From the NCBI GenBank assembly GCA_023386965.1, contig JAEWIR010000014.1, positions 1 through 58,269 of the forward strand: DNA of 58,269 nt, written 5' to 3'. The notes beneath the pieces are model-generated. The model ran no database searches. It was not told the DNA's origin and saw only the letters and a program-made list of their open reading frames with translations. Source of the stretch: Bacteroidota bacterium. GTDB lineage: Bacteria; Bacteroidota; Bacteroidia; Flavobacteriales; Weeksellaceae. The translations under genes and the position numbers were made by a program. This document shows, one piece after another, positions 52,559 to 58,269 of this stretch (its first letter is position 1; the number at the start of each line of letters is the position of its first letter).

Positions 52559-53488
52559 GTGTCATTAAAAGAAACTTTTACCCGCCACCGTATTATTATC
52601 CAGACGCTGCGCTACAGGCAAGCCGCTTTCGAGGAGATTAAGAGGAAGTTGCTGCAGGAATCAGAACTTACGGGAGAACGATTAAATATTACGCTCAGGA
52701 CCTTTCAGCGGGATGTGCAGGATATCGGACAACTGTACGGAATCATTATAGTTTACGACAAATCGCTGAAGTGCTACCGGATTGCCGAGGATGCGGAGGA
52801 CCGTTACGCTGCAAGACTGTTTGAGGCCTTCGATGTATTTCAGGCATTGAAAGCGAATCATGAATTTTCGGAATATATTGAGTTTGACACGCGCAAACCT
52901 GCCGGCACACATTACTTGGCTCCTTTTATCACGGCCATCCGGGAAAAGAAGCAGCTGAACATTTCTTATCTGAAGTTTTATGCTCACTGTGCGGAAGCGC
53001 GTATTATTGAACCCTATCTTTTAAAGGAATTCAGGCGACGCTGGTATGTTTTTGCCTATGACCTGACGGCTAAGGATTTCCGGGTTTTTGGTCTGGACAG
53101 AATCAACAGCCTTTTGGAAACCGGAATCAAATTCCAATACCCGCAGTCTGTAAATGCCAGGGAACTGTTTCGGGACGTTTTTGGCATTATTGGTACCTCG
53201 GCAGATTTTACTGCTCAGGAAATCTTGCTGTCATTCCGTAAGAATCCTGATGATACCGCCGTGCTTCCCAATCAGGGCGAATATCTGAAATCCATGCCGC
53301 TGCATCCCACGCAAAAGATCATTAAAGACACACCCGGGGAGATCCAGGTCCGGCTTTTCCTGAAACCGAACTGGGAGTTCATTATGGAAATTCTGTACTA
53401 TGGCGAATATGTGGAAGTGCTGCAGCCACCGTCCCTGCGAGATAAAGTGATGGCCCGCCTCTCTGCGGCACTGGCAAGGTACAAGTAG
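52559..53488 (+). CDS. WYL-domain transcriptional regulator
   Basis: A 309 aa DNA-binding protein. The N-terminal winged-helix part (about 1-60) has RTFQRDVQDIGQLYGIIIVY. The WYL domain spans about 125-210, with LNISYLKFYAH, IEPYLLKEFRRRWYVFAYD and FRVFGLDRINSL. A C-terminal WCX part follows. The start is GTG at 52559; no upstream ATG in frame is open. WYL proteins sense ligands and often control stress or defence genes. It is divergent from the DUF2493 gene. Confidence 0.88.
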   Translation: MSLKETFTRHRIIIQTLRYRQAAFEEIKRKLLQESELTGERLNITLRTFQRDVQDIGQLYGIIIVYDKSLKCYRIAEDAEDRYAARLFEAFDVFQALKANHEFSEYIEFDTRKPAGTHYLAPFITAIREKKQLNISYLKFYAHCAEARIIEPYLLKEFRRRWYVFAYDLTAKDFRVFGLDRINSLLETGIKFQYPQSVNARELFRDVFGIIGTSADFTAQEILLSFRKNPDDTAVLPNQGEYLKSMPLHPTQKIIKDTPGEIQVRLFLKPNWEFIMEILYYGEYVEVLQPPSLRDKVMARLSAALARYK

Positions 53489-53677
53489 GAAGGACCTCTT
53501 GCGAAGTAATTCACCGGTCCGAATGCGGTAATGACCCTCTTGCAGCTGCTAATTGAAGCTGAACGGTACATAAAGGTTCAGAAATATCCAAAGGCGTCCG
53601 GAGACCGGAATTCAATACTTCAGTTTCCTGAATTCAGGCACGAATAAATAAATAGTGACTTCTGCGACTGAGCCACA

Positions 53678-54241
53678 TTAAGATATAGAAACGTAACTTT
53701 TTCTTCGGTCGCGTCTGTACCAAATAAACATCGCTGCACCCATGAGAATTTCAATGACTGCGCCGGTCAGAGAAGAGTAGAAGGCGCCGGCCTGCAGTGC
53801 AAAAAGCAGGAAAGCTGCGGCTCCCAGCAACGCACCCATCAGCCAGTAGATCTTCATGCCGTAAAGCGTGGTAAAAGAAAGGTAGCGTCCGCCAATGATG
53901 AGCAGCATTCCCTGAAAAAACCATTCCGGCCTGACCAGCGAAAGGCCATAGGCCATTGGTATGCACATCAGCATCCACACGGTACCTTCCATGGCCGATT
54001 TTGCCAGCGGATTTTGGGGATTATGCTTACCTGAAATCCCGGTCAGTTTCCCGATCAGCATGGAAAGCGGAAAGATCATCATGCCACCGATAATTAAGGT
54101 CCACATACCGGTAGTCACGCCATATATCATCACGGCCAGAGCTGCACAAAGCCAGACGAGTCCTGAGCTGAAGATTCCGGTGGAACCGTAGCCGTAGGCG
54201 GTTCTCATATCCTGCTGGGCGGTGTGGAGGGGGTTTGTCAT
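53678..54241 (-). CDS. Membrane protein (DUF7010-like)
   Basis: A 187 aa protein with about six hydrophobic helices and a basic tail (RRDRRKSYVSIS). The segment SAMEGTVWMLMCIPMAYGLSL near 82-102 is the best conserved part of this group. Function unknown. The family name is from memory and not certain. It is isolated; the next gene downstream is the WYL gene, convergent, 189 nt away. Confidence 0.65.
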   Translation of the reverse strand: MTNPLHTAQQDMRTAYGYGSTGIFSSGLVWLCAALAVMIYGVTTGMWTLIIGGMMIFPLSMLIGKLTGISGKHNPQNPLAKSAMEGTVWMLMCIPMAYGLSLVRPEWFFQGMLLIIGGRYLSFTTLYGMKIYWLMGALLGAAAFLLFALQAGAFYSSLTGAVIEILMGAAMFIWYRRDRRKSYVSIS

Positions 54242-54292
54242 TGCAATGGAATTATAAAAAAATTACAGATATTGAATTGCAGTCAATTTTAA

Positions 54293-54634
54293 CTACTCAA
54301 ATATTGACACCAGCGTGCCTAAAATAAGGAAGATTATTCCAACTATTCTGGTAATTTTGGCAAAACGCTGATATTGCGTTTCATTGTTTCTTTTATCATA
54401 ATGATCTACAAAAACCGAAATAAAATTAGCTGCCCCTAAAATAAAGGCAGCATAAACCAGTGTACAGGCTGTGCCACTGAAGTGCACACCGCGACCCCGC
54501 TTACCCGGAATGAAAATATCGTCACTATACCAGCCGAAGGTTCCGTATGCGAGCAGTGCTGTGGCAAACAGAATACACTTTACGCGTTCTTCCTGTGAAA
54601 TGTGATTGGGGGTGTGTGGATAGATGCTTTTCAT
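54293..54634 (-). CDS. Small membrane protein, unknown
   Basis: A 113 aa protein with three helices (about 18-36, 50-70, 88-108). The ATG at 54634 (MKSIYPHTPNHISQEE) is chosen because the longer reading upstream (166 aa) is non-hydrophobic, runs into the histidine-kinase fossil region and lacks a family look. No family is recognised. Confidence 0.55.
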   Translation of the reverse strand: MKSIYPHTPNHISQEERVKCILFATALLAYGTFGWYSDDIFIPGKRGRGVHFSGTACTLVYAAFILGAANFISVFVDHYDKRNNETQYQRFAKITRIVGIIFLILGTLVSIFE

Positions 54635-54742
54635 TACATTGAAATCAGATGCTATAATTAAAAGTGGTTTGGGCATTGCGCAGCGTACGCCAATGATAAG
54701 CAATTTAGCCTGAAAAAACAATTTGGCTTTTATTGGTGAAGG

Positions 54743-54865
54743 GTCAGAAAAGGTTTGGGGCTTTATACTGTCAATGAAATCGCGCTGGCGCACGGCGGCA
54801 CGTTAGCATTTACCTCTGATGAAAAGGAAACGAGGTTCACTTTTACTATGAGTGCGAAAAAGTAG
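54743..54865 (+). pseudogene. Fossil of a sensor histidine kinase C-terminus
   Basis: An in-frame stretch ending at TAG (54863-54865) reads VRKGLGLYTVNEIALAHGGT, continuing LAFTSDEKETRFTFTMSAKK. This is the G2-type end of the HATPase domain (GLGLY then HGGT) of two-component kinases. An in-frame TGA lies directly upstream (54737-54739), and no ORF carrying the rest of a kinase is present. Only the last 40 or so codons remain, so it is a degraded remnant. It abuts the 3' side of the NACHT gene. Confidence 0.75.
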
Positions 54866-54892
54866 AGTAGTCTAATTCCTGGCCTGGTTGGC

Positions 54893-54911
54893 ATTACGTA
54901 ATTGCGCGCAA
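54893..54911. repeat. Two abutting short palindromes next to the NACHT gene
   Basis: ATTACGTAAT (54893-54902) and TTGCGCGCAA (54902-54911) are each perfect 10-bp palindromes and share one base. They lie between the histidine-kinase fossil and the end of the NACHT gene. Confidence 0.5.
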
Positions 54912-54918
54912 GCAAATA

Positions 54919-56115
54919 TTACTCCGCTTGAAATACAATATAATAATTTTTTATGTCTTCATTTTTATAATCTTTTTCCATTCTTTCTTCAACTGAGTGA
55001 TTGCGGAGTGTTACAGGATCAATATTATTATCAGAAGTAAAAGTATTATACCATTCTTCACTATCAACCTGCACATCGTGAAAAATACAATTATTAAATT
55101 CATTATTAAAAAAGTGATTTCTCCCATTTTCAAAATCACATTTTGTAAAAATCACATTATCAAAAACATTCTTTCGAAATGTGGACTCCCAAATAGAAAT
55201 GTTTATAAACTGCGTATTAACAATCTCACTTTCGACTATATCAATTTTGAGTCCTCCGTTTTCAAATATCAAATTGTCAAATATTCCCTCATGTATAAAA
55301 AAGGGCTCGAAAAAATCTTGATCTATCATCTTCATATTTTTAAATTCCTCAAACAAAGAAAATTTATTACTTAAATATGAGCCGATATAAGCAGGTAATA
55401 CAAACCTTTCATCTATGTTGATATTTGCTGTATGAAGGAATGTCCAGAATAAATTAAACAGTTGTTGCGTTTTTTCTTTCGATGTCAATTTGCACTCTTT
55501 TCTATTATATCGCAACAAAATATCATTCTCAACCAGATCATAAAATATTTTTTTTGACTGACTAACAACTAGATTCATGTCAGTTTCAGAATCATTCTTA
55601 ATTATTTCTTCAAGGTTTTTTTGGATAGGACCATTGATTTCCTTATTTCCTACTAATCTGTTTAGTAGTTCGAAGTACTCTTCATACTGGACTGTCTTCA
55701 AATCTCCATCCTCATCTCGAGCTAGTAAAAAAAGTCTATTTTCTTTCCAAAAATATTCAGCTGTCAAATATTCAAATAAAGAATTGTGGAAAAATTCGAT
55801 AGCTGTGTCACCGTGGTTTTCCGTTTTCGTTTCTTGAAAGTAGAAACTAATTAAAAGGTATTTATTAATTTCTTTTATTTTCTCCGGACTTTCAAGCAGA
55901 CTTTCATGAAAACATTTTTTTGTGAAAGTTTGTGTTGAAGGTAAATCAACTAACTCCCGAAGAGTTATATATAAATTCCGGGATTGGTGGATTTCAAATG
56001 CCAAATTACACAAGTACTCGCGTAGAAGTTTTTTGTACCTTTCCGGCTTATCTTTCATTTGAGAGTTAATGTAATCTAATTGTCCACTAGTTTGATCCCA
56101 ACTGCGCTGCGCCAT
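54919..56115 (-). CDS. NACHT protein, C-terminal half (frameshifted from the upstream half)
   Basis: A 398 aa reading from an internal ATG. Its frame is open further upstream, back to a stop at 56200-56202, and gives SKSKIYDKIFDAMAQRSWD, which continues the NACHT winged-helix region of the neighbouring frame. The middle (about 30-260) is helical and has FFHNSLFEYLTAEYFW, a typical NACHT/STAND C-terminal-helix motif. The last 140 residues are built of short F/I/N-rich units (NTQFINISIWESTFRKNVFD) resembling pentapeptide repeats. Base composition is far more AT-rich than the neighbours. Probably the same gene as 56076-57515. Confidence 0.72.
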   Translation of the reverse strand: MAQRSWDQTSGQLDYINSQMKDKPERYKKLLREYLCNLAFEIHQSRNLYITLRELVDLPSTQTFTKKCFHESLLESPEKIKEINKYLLISFYFQETKTENHGDTAIEFFHNSLFEYLTAEYFWKENRLFLLARDEDGDLKTVQYEEYFELLNRLVGNKEINGPIQKNLEEIIKNDSETDMNLVVSQSKKIFYDLVENDILLRYNRKECKLTSKEKTQQLFNLFWTFLHTANINIDERFVLPAYIGSYLSNKFSLFEEFKNMKMIDQDFFEPFFIHEGIFDNLIFENGGLKIDIVESEIVNTQFINISIWESTFRKNVFDNVIFTKCDFENGRNHFFNNEFNNCIFHDVQVDSEEWYNTFTSDNNIDPVTLRNHSVEERMEKDYKNEDIKNYYIVFQAE

Positions 56116-57515
56116 AGCATCAAAAATTTTATCATAGATCTTAGATTTGGAATCTTTATCATCGATGCTAATGTTGGATATTCCGTGAGGACGGCCTGCC
56201 TAAGCAATTCTTTTATATGGGAAAATCTCTTCTCGCTTACTATTTTTCCTACTTCTTTAGATAGAAAATTATCAGGATAGAATCTGCCAAAATTTGTACA
56301 GTATCTAGTGATTTGATCGTCAGTAAGTTCGTTTAATTGTAAAACTAAGGTGTTATCTAGACATGAATCAGTGACCGATAAATAATTAAACCGCGAGGTC
56401 AGAATTATTTTTATTCTTTTGTTAGGTCTTTTTTTTAGTCGATCATATAAATTTCTAAGATTATTGTCGGAGATGCCACCACTCATGTATGCCTCATCAA
56501 GACCATCTAAAACGACGATTAATTCATCAGAATCAAAGTTTAAGTAGTTGAATTGCTTTCCTATTTCTTCGAAAGGAGCCCTGACAAAGTCATAGGCAAC
56601 CAACTCGCGGATTTTTACAAATATGATTGGTGTTGGCGGAAGATGATTGTGGTTATTTATATAGTCGTATAGTAGTTTGTAACAAAAAGATGTTTTTCCT
56701 TGACCGGGTTGTCCTAAAACAAATACCATGTCATAATCCTCTTTTAAATTTTCATGTTTATTTGATATCAGAAAATAGTGTTCAAAAAACTCGTGGATAT
56801 CGAAACTAGGAGTTATGCTTTCAAAGTGTCCGTGAGTCGGCTCACTTACTTTAATCAAATTATTTTTATAAACGGAGAAATCGGGTTTGATGTAAAGATC
56901 CTCTAGAGTTTCGCTTGAACCGGTATCCTCTTGTAACGGAGTTGTAAAATAATTTTTATACGTAGCATATTTATCCAATAGTTTTGCAAATTTATCGTTT
57001 TGAAGATGTATAGGGTTATTGAAATAGTTTGCCAATTCTTGATATAAATTTTTATTTCTTTGATATTCAATACCTAAGTTTTCTCTAAAGTTAATATAAT
57101 ATATTGTCCTAATATCGCTGGGTAATTTTATACTCAGTTCAGCACAATATTCTTTAAAAAGATCAAAAGATGTGATTAAATAAGTATTATCGTGTTGAAG
57201 GATATTTTGAAAAAAGTCTTTTTTAATTGCAAAGCTTTGCTCTAGATATATTTTGAATTGGCTTTCAACTTCTCTTGCAATGGATACTAAGTCAACTGAA
57301 TTGTTTATTTGTTCTTGTCCGTATGCTTTGGAAAGTTGCACATTGGTTTCACGCGATGTATTGAAAAGCAAAATGAAAGCGGTCCTTTCAATACTTGGCT
57401 CAATATCTACAATTTCGGTCAAAGCACTTCCTAAGCTGAAATCAAATAGATTTTTTAGCACTTCTTTTGCGTTGATTTTAGTGGTAAAATCACGACAATT
57501 TAATTTTATTTCCAT
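56076..57515 (-). CDS. NACHT-family NTPase, N-terminal half (candidate NLR-like defence protein)
   Basis: A 479 aa reading with a non-enzymatic N-terminal region (about 1-255) and a NACHT module. Walker A is VLGQPGQGKTS near 266-276, Walker B is LIVVLDGLDEAY near 332-343, and sensor 1 is IILTSR near 370-375. The C-terminus LRQAVLTEYPTLASMI reaches the winged-helix region, then turns into an unrelated tail (WRSAVGIKLVDN) because of a one-base frame change near 56079-56199. The downstream frame resumes the protein; together they would give about 865 aa. NACHT NTPases include bacterial NLR-like antiphage proteins. The region is AT-rich, suggesting recent acquisition. Confidence 0.8.
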   Translation of the reverse strand: MEIKLNCRDFTTKINAKEVLKNLFDFSLGSALTEIVDIEPSIERTAFILLFNTSRETNVQLSKAYGQEQINNSVDLVSIAREVESQFKIYLEQSFAIKKDFFQNILQHDNTYLITSFDLFKEYCAELSIKLPSDIRTIYYINFRENLGIEYQRNKNLYQELANYFNNPIHLQNDKFAKLLDKYATYKNYFTTPLQEDTGSSETLEDLYIKPDFSVYKNNLIKVSEPTHGHFESITPSFDIHEFFEHYFLISNKHENLKEDYDMVFVLGQPGQGKTSFCYKLLYDYINNHNHLPPTPIIFVKIRELVAYDFVRAPFEEIGKQFNYLNFDSDELIVVLDGLDEAYMSGGISDNNLRNLYDRLKKRPNKRIKIILTSRFNYLSVTDSCLDNTLVLQLNELTDDQITRYCTNFGRFYPDNFLSKEVGKIVSEKRFSHIKELLRQAVLTEYPTLASMIKIPNLRSMIKFLMLWRSAVGIKLVDN

Positions 57516-57554
57516 TGTAAATATTATATATGTTCTTTGTCTGGTCGCCTGATA

Positions 57555-57610
57555 AATCCACTGTCCACTTTTCTTATTAATCTTATTGACTAATACTGAA
57601 AAAGTGGATT
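57555..57610. repeat. Inverted repeat upstream of the NACHT gene
   Basis: AATCCACT at 57555-57562 and AGTGGATT at 57603-57610 form a perfect 8-bp inverted repeat with a 40-nt spacer. CCACTTTTC (57565-57573) nearly pairs with GAAAAAGTGG. This lies in the 212-bp gap between the NACHT start and trmH and may be an operator. Confidence 0.4.
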
Positions 57611-57714
57611 CGTTTGGTTACATCGCTGTGCTAATGTAAATAAATGATTTTAATATTAGTACTATTCTTAGAACAATCATTATTGTGATTCGACAGAAAC
57701 CTGTCCATTTTCCC

Positions 57715-57722
57715 TACTTTTG
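57715..57722 (+). promoter_or_regulatory. trmH -7 box, leaderless arrangement
   Basis: TACTTTTG matches TAnnTTTG and ends 5 nt before the ATG at 57728. Confidence 0.5.
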
Positions 57723-57727
57723 CACCC

Positions 57728-58269
57728 ATGCACCACGAAACCACTTTTAACTACCTAAAGCGCTTTCTGACCGACGAAAGGCTGGCCAAAATTGAGCGTT
57801 ATGCGCCCGAAAGTTCGGATTTTGTGCTGCCCGTCATGGAGGATATTTTTCAGTTCCGGAATGCTGCGGCCATTGTAAGGTCGGTGGAGGCCTGCGGTTT
57901 CCATAAAATTGTGGCCATGGAAAGCATAAATGAGTTCAGCCCCAATCCGAAGGTTACAAAAGGTGCCGAAACCTGGGTGGAAGTGCAGAAAATGCCGCAT
58001 ACCCTGGATTCACTGCAGAAAATTAAGGACTCCGGCTATAAGATCCTGGCGGTTTCGCCGGAGAATAACGCCACAATGCTCCCGGATTATGAATTGACGG
58101 CACCCGTAGCGCTGGTATTCGGCACCGAAAAAGAAGGTGTCACCGACGAGATCCTGGATTTTGCGGATGAAACCCTGGCCATTCCCATGTACGGTTTTAC
58201 CAAAAGTTTCAATGTGTCGGTGGCGGCCGCCATCTGCTTTTATGAACTCAAACAGAAACTCATCAGGTC
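57728..58269 (+). CDS. SpoU/TrmH-family RNA methyltransferase (partial, runs off window)
   Basis: A SAM-dependent 2'-O-methyltransferase acting on tRNA or rRNA. About 180 codons are visible before the window ends; no stop is reached, so the 3' end is missing. SpoU motifs are present: FRNAAAIVRSVEACGF near 40-55 (motif 1), ALVFGTEKEGVTDEIL near 135-150 (motif 2) and IPMYGFTKSFNVSVAAAICF near 156-175 (motif 3 with the trefoil-knot Asn). It resembles TrmH (tRNA Gm18), but target RNA is inferred. Confidence 0.88.
   Translation, partial: MHHETTFNYLKRFLTDERLAKIERYAPESSDFVLPVMEDIFQFRNAAAIVRSVEACGFHKIVAMESINEFSPNPKVTKGAETWVEVQKMPHTLDSLQKIKDSGYKILAVSPENNATMLPDYELTAPVALVFGTEKEGVTDEILDFADETLAIPMYGFTKSFNVSVAAAICFYELKQKLIR

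Noticed and set aside
53531..53647. A 38-codon plus-strand open frame in the gap after the WYL gene
   Set aside because: Length and composition give no support, and no promoter or homology is visible.
54635..54793. Longer start for the gene at 54293-54634
   Set aside because: The upstream 53 codons are not hydrophobic, lie opposite the kinase fossil and do not look like a signal or domain.
56113..56115. The internal ATG as a natural start of a separate C-terminal protein
   Set aside because: The same frame stays open upstream and encodes SKSKIYDKIFDAMAQRSWD, which fits the NACHT winged-helix region, so the ATG is more likely an internal methionine.
56100..56160. Programmed -1 frameshift in the NACHT gene
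   Set aside because: No canonical X_XXY_YYZ slippery heptamer is seen in the right frame; a one-base deletion explains the sequence.
1..58269. CRISPR array
   Set aside because: No regularly spaced direct repeats with unique spacers were seen. The repeats found are hairpins and REP-like palindromes.

Overview
The window is a stretch of a Bacteroidota chromosome, most likely class Flavobacteriia and near Chryseobacterium/Weeksellaceae. The support is: three secreted proteins with type IX secretion (Por) C-terminal sorting domains; repeated Bacteroidota-type -7 promoter boxes (TAnnTTTG) and little use of Shine-Dalgarno sequences; a 14-gene complex I operon with the short NuoG; and a RibBA-like protein, DUF349 protein and DUF779/aldehyde dehydrogenase pair of the kind found in this group. 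The family placement rests on protein recognition, not on a phylogeny.

Layout. 1-4.3 kb: ligA (minus), prmA (plus) and a glycosyltransferase (minus). 4.3-4.6 kb: minus-strand tRNA-Ser, tRNA-Pro and tRNA-Arg behind one good promoter. 4.7-12.9 kb: a lipoprotein amidase, aspA, then a loose surface-glycan group (GT2, a GT-B-like protein, a flippase). This group is interrupted by a decayed REP-associated transposase with two REP-like palindromes and by a secreted amidohydrolase. 13.1-15.1 kb: ribBA (with a degenerate second domain) and mazG. 15.1-18.2 kb: DUF779 protein with aldehyde dehydrogenase, and a His-rich lipoprotein with a membrane partner. 18.3-31.6 kb: the complete minus-strand nuoABCDEFGHIJKLMN operon for respiratory complex I. 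31.7-42.5 kb: housekeeping genes (acetyltransferase, Zn peptidase, YigZ, ribD, DUF349, aroE, a secreted endonuclease I, a LolC/E-type permease, rbfA). 42.5-49.3 kb: mce, tRNA-Met, a DJ-1 protein, an SRPBCC protein, DUF421, a T9SS cargo protein and tex.

49.5-58.3 kb is the accessory end. It holds small membrane proteins, a T9SS protein, an alpha/beta hydrolase, a DUF2493 (SLOG-like) protein divergent from a WYL regulator, two more membrane proteins, a fossil of a sensor histidine kinase, and an AT-rich NACHT-family NTPase gene broken by a frameshift. The window ends inside a SpoU/TrmH-type rRNA/tRNA methyltransferase gene.

The most notable items are: the NACHT/pentapeptide-like gene, a candidate NLR-like antiphage protein that is disrupted; the REP palindromes beside a RAYT pseudogene; a family of GC-rich hairpins whose outer arms differ yet still pair; several genes whose -7 box sits 4-5 nt before the start codon, implying leaderless mRNAs; and two places where divergent -7 boxes lie back to back.
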